The notes below the pieces were generated by a model. It was not told the origin of the DNA. It did no database searches and was given only the letters and a program-made list of their open reading frames with translations. A program made the position numbers and the translations under genes. This document shows, in pieces, positions 27,101 through 33,616 of a stretch of 64,000 bases of DNA. How positions within the stretch are numbered: the stretch's first letter is position 1; each line of letters opens with the position of its first letter. Source of the stretch: Candidatus Hydrogenedentota bacterium (GTDB lineage Bacteria; Hydrogenedentota; Hydrogenedentia; Hydrogenedentales; SLHB01); contig JABWCD010000006.1 of the NCBI GenBank assembly GCA_013359265.1, positions 265,526 to 329,525 on the forward strand, written 5' to 3'.

Positions 27101-27271
27101 CGCTACGTTCCGGACGGCGCCGGCGGGTTCGTCATTTACAGTATCGGCCGGAACGGAATCGACGACGGCGGGCGGGAGGAGCCGGTCGAGAGGAACGACT
27201 ACGACGACCTCGCGTTCCGGGTCGCGGCGCACGCAGCGATCGCCGGTGAGGCGAGCGATGCGCCGGGCTGA
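24119..27271 (+). CDS. ABC-2-type permease fused to a large C-terminal extracytoplasmic-type domain
   Basis: 1050 residues; a GGGAG Shine-Dalgarno precedes the ATG. The first 570 residues hold about a dozen hydrophobic segments arranged like two ABC-2 permease halves, separated by a soluble loop around residues 215-255. Residues about 575-1050 are hydrophilic, begin GEPTYLDYLRGRGWPATLAELDASY, and end in a pseudopilin-like tail: AAIAVEQFRRAEGRLPIGLDELIP, then VRYVPDGAGGFVIYSIGRNGIDDGG. That tail is seen on many exported planctomycete-type proteins. With the GntR regulator and ATPase upstream it completes an exporter or envelope-stress operon. The role of the extra domain is unknown. Confidence 0.75.
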   Translation: MNRKVKALIWEECRVGGAIAGWCVFLSAVYLACVKWPEAAKPNWTMWNDIMVAPFSLGMPVLIALLLILNPNQSGHMVGGYSKRVLWLPVPTSVAVAVTLALRTLFIFLSAIVLMVVSGAVFEGAPTATLVLFFVFLYLAAQLLDWLRDPISGLSSAIVVGVMAAVVILIARGSDVADAIGSVQAPAWGASLALVAMVLAAAYGVSVFAVHAARVGWRVGVPEIWEWPRRIEIGKTRALRVFSSPVAAQFWFELRQSKWVLPLGTAVVSLLIILTIGAVWISGTGSASEFRLMASLAPFPALLLAAAAHGIVTRVLGFRKTHRTAGFQYVQPLTCAEMATAKTLANIAMLLPTVIVITILHAALAGGTFLSEVIPFAYSSGAANAREIAWVLVSRGILIGLIAWPLAAVGARVVLYVVTLVMSTPLIMVALLELQIIEYPHDLPQSWQSTVTFHFALWIALSGAILLCIGAFWRAWRTRTIPLRAVAGWGCAWVLAAWLLHAALPDSLPDDAKTYSNYALLVLMCLGYASLVPLPYAAIALDVARRRHGVVNAQDAAQHAMRPRRRPARMRIAVGMTALFAIWLGWRGEPTYLDYLRGRGWPATLAELDASYAAVPDSKNVALKYLAVNDQQLKRSGLFYYRTIYRDDGTGESGKRNPPTGAALYEYAHEELSDRIVAVGKAKVPDSGPIPDDVWQMSEAYWNDVTTHIVPRLKAIAESGPQPSRYPVELSDGYWAQLEHLGELRWLGRELSLDTLHWAMHGDAQEAQRAVLAFFPLQDSLRDEPLAMSQRTRIGILSNAIDALEIAMNRAALTDDHLDNLRQGFAHTLQSLEEGAAMDVTLRGERTMAVSVWDELHFLGENDLETKKYMRSRVDPTRIALGLAISPTAECMAVLYAYSNSGEAPSTYVRRRILRDSPEVESLFAPMSAIVMPSFRGFQISDAQIRMQIEIALAAIAVEQFRRAEGRLPIGLDELIPTYLEAAPADYYAHGRPVRYVPDGAGGFVIYSIGRNGIDDGGREEPVERNDYDDLAFRVAAHAAIAGEASDAPG

Positions 27272-27387
27272 TGCGCGCGGGTAGCCGGGGGTTGCGCGGT
27301 AAGACAAAGCGGAGCTTTTCGAGAGGGTACCAAGCAGAGCTTACTAACGAGTAGTTGTCCAACCTGAGACATGGTTACGTACTCGTT

Positions 27388-27770
27388 ACGTACTCGTTCC
27401 CAACTTTCCAGTTGGGAACGCACTCTTGAAAAGCTCCGCTTTGCTCTTCCGGCATTTAGCAGAAGACTGCGCACGGAACCATTACGTACTCGTTCCCAAC
27501 TTTCCAGTTGGGAACGCACTCTTGAAAAGCTCCGCTTTGCTCTACCGGCACTTGACAGAAGACTGCGCACGGAACCATTACGTACTCGTTCCCAACTTTC
27601 CAGTTGGGAACGCACTCTTGAAAAGCTCCGCTTTGCTCTTCCGGCATTTAACAGAAGACTGCGCACGGAACCATTACGTACTCGTTCCCAACTTTCCAGT
27701 TGGGAACGCACTCTTGAAAAGCTCCGCTTTGCTCTTCCGCCATTTAACAGAAGACTGCGCACGGAACCAT
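27388..27770. repeat. Tandem array: four 96-bp hairpin repeats (REP-like, variant A)
   Basis: Unit starts at 27388, 27484, 27580 and 27676 (period exactly 96 bp) with only a few substitutions between units. Each unit has a 26-bp hairpin (CGTTCCCAACT, TTCC loop, AGTTGGGAACG; first copy 27395-27420), then CACTCTTGAAAAGCTCCGCTTTGC, then a 40-bp spacer containing AGAAGACTGCGCACGG. A degraded half-copy lies at 27306-27352. Because 96 is a multiple of 3, both strands stay open through the array, but no credible gene is present. The surrounding 27272-28224 gap contains only repeat copies. Confidence 0.9.
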
Positions 27771-28025
27771 TTTTGTTTTTCCATTTAATCGACTTTCTAT
27801 CTGCTGAAAGCAGATTTATTCGTTAACTAAACAGAGGTCGTTTCGCAGGAATCACTCTCCAACCGCACTTTTTGTCAACCGTGTACCCCTCGTCTTGCAA
27901 GACGGCTTCACGTCCGGAGTGCAACGGCCTGGGCTAAGAGGTGAAGGGCGCGTTGTGCGCCCGCGGCACTTGGTTGTGCGAGTCGTTGTCATGCCCCCGT
28001 GGGGTGCGCTGAAATCGTGAATGAG

Positions 28026-28135
28026 GCAAAGCAGAGCTTTTCAAGAGTGCGTTACGAAGTGGAAACTTCGTAACGAGTAAACGAGTAATTCCATTTCAAG
28101 AACGCATCACGAAGTGGAAACTTCGTAACGCGTAA
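28026..28135 (-). repeat. REP-like hairpin element, variant C, plus a second partial hairpin
   Basis: On the minus strand: hairpin 28050-28075 with arms CGTTACGAAGT and ACTTCGTAACG around TTCC, followed by the conserved tail (CACTCTTGAAAAGCTC...GCTTTGC) down to 28026. A second stem with the same core (CACGAAGT..ACTTCGT) but no tail lies at about 28106-28130. Confidence 0.8.
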
Positions 28136-28224
28136 GGGGCCTGACACGGCGCGTACGCGGCGCGGTCGCGGGATTGCGTGTCGATGGCCTACACTTGGTT
28201 CGTTCCGTGGTGGAGGGACTTCGC

Positions 28225-28545
28225 ATGAGGCACGGTACGATTTGGGGGCGGTTGGGGCCGGAGTGTTGTTTGCGGTTCGCTGTGGTGTTCGGTTTGGCGG
28301 CCGCATGCGCGCGCGCGGAGCCGAGTGTGTCGGGCTCGCACCTGCCGATTGTGTGGACGATTGCGATTCTCGGCGCGGTGGCGATGGCCGCGTTGCCGCC
28401 GGCGATCAAGAAGTACGCGAAACTCCGCGCGCCGAGGTGGGCAATTGTAACGGCTTCGGTGTTGCTTGTCGTATTGTGGTCGTTGTTTGTGGCGCCATTG
28501 ATCATCGTGCTGGGAAGCATCCTGCTCACAGGCCGGACGATGTAG
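28225..28545 (+). CDS. Small membrane protein, hypothetical
   Basis: 106 residues from ATG at 28225, with GGAGGG 7 bp upstream. Hydrophobic segments lie at about residues 15-33 (ending ARA, possibly a signal peptide), 40-60 (IVWTIAILGAVAMAALPPAI) and 72-100 (AIVTASVLLVVLWSLFVAPLIIVLGSILL). This suggests two membrane helices after a signal or three in total. No family recognised. It sits alone between the repeat array and convergent malQ. Confidence 0.6.
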   Translation: MRHGTIWGRLGPECCLRFAVVFGLAAACARAEPSVSGSHLPIVWTIAILGAVAMAALPPAIKKYAKLRAPRWAIVTASVLLVVLWSLFVAPLIIVLGSILLTGRTM

Positions 28546-28612
28546 CCGGTGGCGCGCGATCAATTCTTTCAAGAGCGGTGGTAACGGAAACTCCGCAGCG
28601 TCAATGAAGCGC

Positions 28613-30148
28613 TCATTGTTCCGGCAGCAGTCGACCGTAAATCTCCGCGAGGCCGCGCAGTTTGTCTGCCGATTCGTCGGTGAGTTGTTCGGCGGTGTAG
28701 CGCCAGGTCCAGTTATGCCCGCCGAAACTGCCGGGCAGGTTCATGCGCGCGTCGGTGTCCAGTCCCATCACGTCCTGCAACGGGAAAATCGCCGTATCCG
28801 CGACGGAGGCCATGACGGCGCGGATGCATACCCATTGGATGTCTTTGCCGGTGGTGTCAAGATACTGTTTCGCGTAGGCGCGTGCGGCTTTCACCGCTTT
28901 GCGGTCCTGTGTCGAACCGCCCTCGGCCTTCCACCAGCCGATGGTCGTGTCGTTGTCCGCGGTGCCGGTGTAGGCGACGGTGTCGCGTTCCCATTTGTGC
29001 GGGAGCAGGCCGGAGTGCGCGGCGTCTTTCCCGAACGCGAAGTGCAGCACGGCCATGCCGGGAAACCCGAAGCGTTTGCGCAGCGCTTCGACCTCGTCCG
29101 TAATCACGCCGAGGTTCTCCGCGACGACGGGCACGTCGCCCAGCGCGTTGCGCACGGCGTGAAACAGCGCATCGCGCGGGCCGTCCACCCAGCGCCCGTT
29201 CACGGCGGTTGGCTCGCCGGCGGGGACTTCCCAGTACGCCTCGAAGCCGCGGAAGTGATCGATGCGAATCCAATCGACGAGACGCAGCGTTGCGCGGATG
29301 CGTTCGATCCACCAGTCGTATCCATGCTCGGCGTGCAGGTCCCAGCGATAGATGGGGTTGCCCCAGAGCTGGCCGGTTGCGCTGAAATAATCCGGCGGCA
29401 CGCCCGCGACGACGGTCGGGTTGCCCGCGTCGTCGAGTTCGTACAACTCGGGGTGCGCCCACACGTCCGCGCTGTCGTGTGCGACGTAGATGGGAATGTC
29501 GCCGAGGATGCGCACGCCGCGCTCGTTCGCGAAATGTTTGAGCGCGGTCCATTGTTTGAAAAACTGGAACTGCGCGAACTTCAGCGTGCGGATCGGCACG
29601 GCCAGCCGCGTGCCCCATTCGTGCAGCGAAAGGCCGTAGCGTTTCGCAATGCCCTCTTCCCACTGGTTCCACGGGAGACCGCCCTGCGCTTCTTTCGCGG
29701 CCATGAAAAACGTGTAATCGCTCAGCCAGCGGTCGTTCTCGCGGCAGAACGTATCGAACGCTTCGTGGTCCGAATGCTTGACGTTGTCGAAGAAGGCGTC
29801 CGCCGCTTGCTGCAGCAACTTCCGCTTCCAGTCGATTACCCAGCCGAAATCGACCTTGTCCGCTGGAAACGCCGGCGCGTCCGCGATCGCGGACATCGGC
29901 AGGATGCCATCGGCCACCAGGCGCTCGGGACTGATCAGCAGCCAGTTCCCCGCGAAGGTGCTGAAACTTTGGTACGGCGAATCGCCGTAGCCCGTCGGCC
30001 CCAACGGCAACACCTGCCAGACGCGTTGCCCCGCGCGCTCGAGCCACTCGACGAAACGATAGGCCGAATCGCCAAGATCGCCGATGCCGTATGGACTGGG
30101 GAAGGAGGTTGGGTGTAACAGAATGCCACTCGATCGATTGGTTTTCAT
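28613..30148 (-). CDS. malQ: 4-alpha-glucanotransferase (amylomaltase, GH77)
   Basis: 511 residues, normal bacterial MalQ length. The enzyme transfers alpha-1,4-glucan segments between maltodextrins in the cytoplasm. The opening SSGILLHPTSFPSPYGIGDLG and VLPLGPTGYGDSPYQ are diagnostic. The nucleophile Asp297 is in RIDHFRG, the acid/base Glu344 in VVAENLG, and the third carboxylate Asp398 in the TGTADNDTT loop. In most amylomaltases that loop reads THDxD; here the conserved active-site His is Ala397, an unusual change next to an otherwise intact catalytic set. No other glycogen genes are adjacent. Confidence 0.96.
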   Translation of the reverse strand: MKTNRSSGILLHPTSFPSPYGIGDLGDSAYRFVEWLERAGQRVWQVLPLGPTGYGDSPYQSFSTFAGNWLLISPERLVADGILPMSAIADAPAFPADKVDFGWVIDWKRKLLQQAADAFFDNVKHSDHEAFDTFCRENDRWLSDYTFFMAAKEAQGGLPWNQWEEGIAKRYGLSLHEWGTRLAVPIRTLKFAQFQFFKQWTALKHFANERGVRILGDIPIYVAHDSADVWAHPELYELDDAGNPTVVAGVPPDYFSATGQLWGNPIYRWDLHAEHGYDWWIERIRATLRLVDWIRIDHFRGFEAYWEVPAGEPTAVNGRWVDGPRDALFHAVRNALGDVPVVAENLGVITDEVEALRKRFGFPGMAVLHFAFGKDAAHSGLLPHKWERDTVAYTGTADNDTTIGWWKAEGGSTQDRKAVKAARAYAKQYLDTTGKDIQWVCIRAVMASVADTAIFPLQDVMGLDTDARMNLPGSFGGHNWTWRYTAEQLTDESADKLRGLAEIYGRLLPEQ

Positions 30149-30291
30149 GCGCGGGATGGTACGTGAACGCGACGGCCACTACAATTCCGGGTGGGGCTAA
30201 TCCAGCGTGTGCACATTCGCCGCGCTTCCGCGTTTTTTGGTATCATTCGATCCTTGCGGTAGGTTTCACGTTCAAATTGCGGGTAATAGAT

Positions 30292-30825
30292 ATGACTATG
30301 CGCGTTTTTGCAGGAATTGCCGGCCTGGTTGCTTTGCTTATGGTTTCCTCCGCGTGCCGGAGCGACGGCGGCGGAAGCGTGGTCGAGAAGGTGAAGTACG
30401 ACTTTGGCATCGGCGAAAAGCCGGAGGGGTACGAGAGCTTCTCGGACCGCGTGATGACGCGGCTCGATGCGGTCGGAAAGACCGAGATGAAACGGATGAA
30501 TGTCGAGAACCGGTACGGCGACATCCAGTTCGAGGACGAGCAGGGCCTGCAAGGGAAGTATTACAAGCAGGTGAAGGAGTACGAGTCGCACCAGGCGCTC
30601 GAGGCGGTGCCGGTTTCGCGCGGCAGCCAGGGCGAACGCGGCTACGTGGGGTATGTGCAGTACTCGTTTCGCATCAAGCAGGGTGAACGCTTCTCGACGC
30701 GCACGGAAGCGGAGGCCGCGCCGGCGAACATTCGCACCGACGTGACCGGGAAGGAAACGTATCGCTATTCGTTTGGCCCGGGCGGCACGTGGGACGGCGC
30801 ACCGGGCGAGAAGACGTCGCGCTGA
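30292..30825 (+). CDS. Putative lipoprotein, hypothetical
   Basis: 177 residues from ATG at 30292. A basic/hydrophobic leader ends in a lipobox (LMVSSAC, Cys22), so export and lipidation are likely. The mature part is hydrophilic, with a helical region (EGYESFSDRVMTRLDAVGKTEMKRM) and then mixed strands (YVGYVQYSFRIKQGERFSTRTEAE). No family recognised. The gene is divergent from malQ (143 bp) and convergent with the next gene. Confidence 0.65.
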   Translation: MTMRVFAGIAGLVALLMVSSACRSDGGGSVVEKVKYDFGIGEKPEGYESFSDRVMTRLDAVGKTEMKRMNVENRYGDIQFEDEQGLQGKYYKQVKEYESHQALEAVPVSRGSQGERGYVGYVQYSFRIKQGERFSTRTEAEAAPANIRTDVTGKETYRYSFGPGGTWDGAPGEKTSR

Positions 30826-30841
30826 ATTGACGTAAGCTGAC

Positions 30842-31459
30842 TTACTCGAAACAGATGGATTCGACCAGATGCCTCAAATCTTCAACGTCAGATTGAGGTG
30901 CGTCCTGACGCCGACTGACGGCAATTAGAAAATATTGCGAAGCCCTGGGTACGACCCATAATTCGGAGTACACCGGAAACGATTGACCGTCTACTGTGCC
31001 CATCGTGTAGGTCGCAACAGTTCGCACGGCAGCGGCGCCGCCAACCGTACAATCGTCCGGACCTTCGGCAGCAAAATCATCCGCGAATCTACGCATTAGA
31101 TCCAGCAGAATTCCTGCCATTTCCTTTGCATTTATTGGCCCGCTGCGGTTTGGTTTGACCTGGACCTTTATGGAAGGATTCAGATCCGGGTGAGGTTCTT
31201 CGTACTTTGCTGCAGACATCAGTGGCACGTTTGCATACCTTAAGAACATTTCATCGTTCGACGTAACTGTTTGAACGTGGCGCATGTACTCGTCCGCGCA
31301 AATGAAACGCCACTGGCCGGGTTTTGTCACCTTAAATCCAAACGTTGGAGAATAGAACTCATTTGAATCGACTGCTTCACTCACCGCCCTATACTCCAGA
31401 TCAGCCCAGACAATTGGACTACTGCCGTACGAACTGCTACAGGATGTCATTTGCCACAT
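30842..31459 (-). CDS. Hypothetical protein overlapping the macro-domain gene
   Basis: About 205 residues if translation starts at ATG 31459, which lies inside the end of the macro-domain gene (23-bp overlap); ATG 31450 is equally possible. The core reads YSPTFGFKVTKPGQWRFICADE, then an alpha/beta segment with TVGGAAAVRTVATYTM and QYFLIAVSRRQDA. It resembles small exported PsbP-like stress proteins in overall pattern, but there is no convincing signal peptide in this frame. Function unknown. It probably follows the macro gene in one transcript. Confidence 0.5.
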   Translation of the reverse strand: MWQMTSCSSSYGSSPIVWADLEYRAVSEAVDSNEFYSPTFGFKVTKPGQWRFICADEYMRHVQTVTSNDEMFLRYANVPLMSAAKYEEPHPDLNPSIKVQVKPNRSGPINAKEMAGILLDLMRRFADDFAAEGPDDCTVGGAAAVRTVATYTMGTVDGQSFPVYSELWVVPRASQYFLIAVSRRQDAPQSDVEDLRHLVESICFE

Positions 31460-31964
31460 GCTTGAAAATCTGTAGCACGTCCTCGCTAAAGAGCACAAAC
31501 CGAACCAACTCGACCTGCGTGTATGATCCAACAAAACCCTTCACTGCCGACATCGCAATCCGCGCCGCTTCGGGAATGGGATAGCCGTAGACTCCGCAAC
31601 TGATCGCGGAAAAGGCGATCGATTTCAGTCCATTCTCGGCGGCGACTTCCAGGCTGCGACGGTAGCAGCTTGCGAGCAGTTCCGCTTCGCCTTTGCCTCC
31701 GCCGTGGTATACGGGGCCGACGGCATGAATCACGTATTTCGCGGGAAGGTCCCCGCCCGTAGTGATCTTCGCGTCGCCCGTGTCGCAGCCACCGAGCTTG
31801 CGGCATTCCGCCATGATCGCCGGGCCGCCCGCGCGATGAATCGCACCGTCTACGCCTCCGCCGCCCGCAAGCCGGGAATTTGCGGCATTCACGATCGCGT
31901 CGACATGTTCCTTGGTGATGTCGCCCTGGACAACTTCGATGCGCGTGTTGTTCACCGTCCACAT
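31437..31964 (-). CDS. Macro-domain ADP-ribose hydrolase (O-acetyl-ADP-ribose deacetylase type)
   Basis: 175 residues, one complete macro domain. Motifs are VVQGDITKEHVDAIVNAANSRLAGGGGVDGAIH (the ADP-ribose-binding Asn and Gly-rich loop), HAVGPVYHGG, and AFSAISCGVYGYP (distal-ribose loop). These match the MacroD/YmdB class, which removes ADP-ribose from proteins or deacetylates O-acetyl-ADP-ribose. It follows the PilZ gene by 21 bp on the same strand and overlaps the next reading frame. Confidence 0.95.
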   Translation of the reverse strand: MWTVNNTRIEVVQGDITKEHVDAIVNAANSRLAGGGGVDGAIHRAGGPAIMAECRKLGGCDTGDAKITTGGDLPAKYVIHAVGPVYHGGGKGEAELLASCYRRSLEVAAENGLKSIAFSAISCGVYGYPIPEAARIAMSAVKGFVGSYTQVELVRFVLFSEDVLQIFKHVANDIL

Positions 31965-31985
31965 TGTGCGGCCTCGCGCAGTCCG

Positions 31986-32363
31986 TTACCGCCTTTTGAT
32001 TCCGAAGCCCGCGTCGAACTCATCCTCGACGTGCCCGGTGTCCTCCGCATTCAGTCGCACGAGACTGCGCAGGTGCTCGAAGCTTTCGCCGTCGATTTCG
32101 CGGAATTCGATTGCGCAGCGATCAGGGCGCACGCGCAGTATCAGCCCCTTCGTCGCAATGGCGATCGGCGGTTCCGCGCCGCGCAGAATCAGCCGCACCG
32201 AGCACGACGCGCCTTCCGTCATGCCGTGGCCGCCGGCGATCATGACGCCGCTCAGGCTGACGTTGTCGACGCTGCAGGCCACCGCCGAGCCGCCATCTTC
32301 GGTCACCTCCGCCTCGATGTGCGTGACGACCCGGGTAAACCCGCGCTTGTCTTCGTTCGTCAT
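31986..32363 (-). CDS. PilZ-domain protein (c-di-GMP receptor)
   Basis: 125 residues from ATG at 32363. PilZ signature residues are present: RxxxR (R7 and R11 in KRGFTR) and the (D/N)xSxxG motif (DNVSLSG), followed by the beta-barrel VRLILRG and CAIEFREIDGESFEHLRSLV. The protein therefore probably binds cyclic di-GMP in the cytoplasm. The same frame is open far upstream, but that extension lacks protein character. It is followed by the macro gene. Confidence 0.88.
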   Translation of the reverse strand: MTNEDKRGFTRVVTHIEAEVTEDGGSAVACSVDNVSLSGVMIAGGHGMTEGASCSVRLILRGAEPPIAIATKGLILRVRPDRCAIEFREIDGESFEHLRSLVRLNAEDTGHVEDEFDAGFGIKRR

Positions 32364-32536
32364 GGCTGGCGCTCCCGTGTCTTGCAGGTTACACCAGTAT
32401 AGCATGCGGATTCCGGGACCGGCCGCGCGGAGCATCGGACCAGGATGCGAGTCGACGCTAACGTTATACATCGGGCCGACGCGCATGAACGGAAGGCGCC
32501 GCGGCGGCGACGGACGCGTTGCGCAAAAGCCCAGTG

Positions 32537-33073
32537 CTATTTGTCCTTCAACTTTTTCTTCAGCTTCGTAAGCTTCTCGCGGGCATGGTCCGGCAGGCGG
32601 TCTTCGAGGAGGTTGGTGGAGAAACGTTCGTACGATGTGCGCAGGTGGGCGGACGAGCGCGTCAAGACCTCGTCGATCATATTCAGGAAGTGTTCCGGAG
32701 CCATGACGAGCGATCCCAGGCCGCGGCATAAATCGCGGATGCCGCGATCGCCGGAGACCACGACGATCTCGCGGCGGTTGTGCGCGGAGTACACTTCGCG
32801 CTCGATGACGGCATCGGCCGTGAGGTGACCGGGACTGTAAATCACTTCGAGGCCGGGTGCGCCACGGTAGGGCGTGTGCAGTTCGGGTGTGCGGCCGCGT
32901 CCATCGAAGATGACCTTCGCGGGTTCGCCCGTGGTGCCGCAGTAGCGGGATACGCGATCGACGAGGGCGTCGCGCGCCGCCTCGAAATCGCGCCGCGCCA
33001 ACGGCCGAAGCTGCGGGCATTGGTACATGACGTTGTACGCATCGATGAGGTATATGGAGGACATCGGGCGCAT
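32537..33073 (-). CDS. NYN-domain protein, YacP/Rae1-like ribonuclease
   Basis: 178 residues (start ATG 33073; ATG 33064 is an alternative and neither has a clear ribosome-binding site). The PIN-like NYN fold shows YLIDAYNVMYQ at the start (first acidic residue and Asn), KVIFDGRGRTPE, ADAVIEREV, and VVVSGDRGIRDLC with a further metal-binding Asp. In Bacillus the YacP homologue Rae1 is a ribosome-associated endoribonuclease. The C-terminus is a Lys-rich tail (KLTKLKKKLKDK) that may bind RNA. It is divergent from the DinB gene, 40 bp away. Confidence 0.88.
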   Translation of the reverse strand: MRPMSSIYLIDAYNVMYQCPQLRPLARRDFEAARDALVDRVSRYCGTTGEPAKVIFDGRGRTPELHTPYRGAPGLEVIYSPGHLTADAVIEREVYSAHNRREIVVVSGDRGIRDLCRGLGSLVMAPEHFLNMIDEVLTRSSAHLRTSYERFSTNLLEDRLPDHAREKLTKLKKKLKDK

Positions 33074-33113
33074 ACTGTAGCATGTTGTCCGGCCAAACCG
33101 GCGGAGGCGCACC

Positions 33114-33554
33114 ATGGATAATCTTGATCGGCTTGTCGCGTACACGTGCTGGGCCAATCGCACGTGGTTGGACTTCGTGCACGCGCACGCGGCGAAGGAC
33201 GACTTCCTCACGATGACGATTTCGCACATTTACCTCGCCGAACAGATTTGGTTTCAGCGGATTTACGGCGAGGAACTGCGCGGCGACGTGTTTTCCACGT
33301 TGACGAAACCGGAGCTCGAGGCGATTGCGTCGCGCGTGAAGGAACGGTACGCGGAGCAGTTGGAGAGCGACCTACACCGGGTGCTCCGTTATACGCGACT
33401 GAACGGCGAGGCGATGGAATCGGTAGTGCTCGACATCCTCAATCACCTTGTGACGCACGGTTCCCACCACCGCGGGCAAATGGCGCGGCACGCGGCGCAG
33501 GGCGGATTGAAGCCGCCGGAGACCAGCTTTATCGGCTTCTCACGGAAGCACTGA
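33114..33554 (+). CDS. DinB-family four-helix-bundle protein
   Basis: 146 residues with a GGAGG ribosome-binding site 6 bp upstream of the ATG. Metal-binding His are at H38 (SHIYLAE) and H115/H119 in HLVTHGSHHRGQM, the usual DinB triad. The opening LDRLVAYTCWANRTWLD is typical of the family. DinB/YfiT proteins are metal-dependent thiol transferases or hydrolases, often stress-related. The substrate here is unknown. Confidence 0.92.
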   Translation: MDNLDRLVAYTCWANRTWLDFVHAHAAKDDFLTMTISHIYLAEQIWFQRIYGEELRGDVFSTLTKPELEAIASRVKERYAEQLESDLHRVLRYTRLNGEAMESVVLDILNHLVTHGSHHRGQMARHAAQGGLKPPETSFIGFSRKH

Positions 33555-33616
33555 TTGATGGAGCCGGCGGTGAAGGGAGCACGGGCGGGACGCCGGTGCT
33601 CCATTTACCGTCTCGA

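Noticed and set aside
27388..27770. CRISPR array
   Set aside because: The intervals between hairpins are nearly identical copies rather than unique spacers, and no cas gene is present.
27371..27826. Open frames on both strands through the 96-bp tandem array (about 150-187 residues)
   Set aside because: The frame stays open only because the repeat length is a multiple of three. Each unit is a hairpin plus tail that also occurs outside any frame at 11940, 28026 and 46642.
31986..33227. One 413-residue gene covering PilZ and the region upstream
   Set aside because: Only the last 125 residues resemble a protein family. The upstream part is antisense-like to DinB and overlaps the real NYN gene in another frame.
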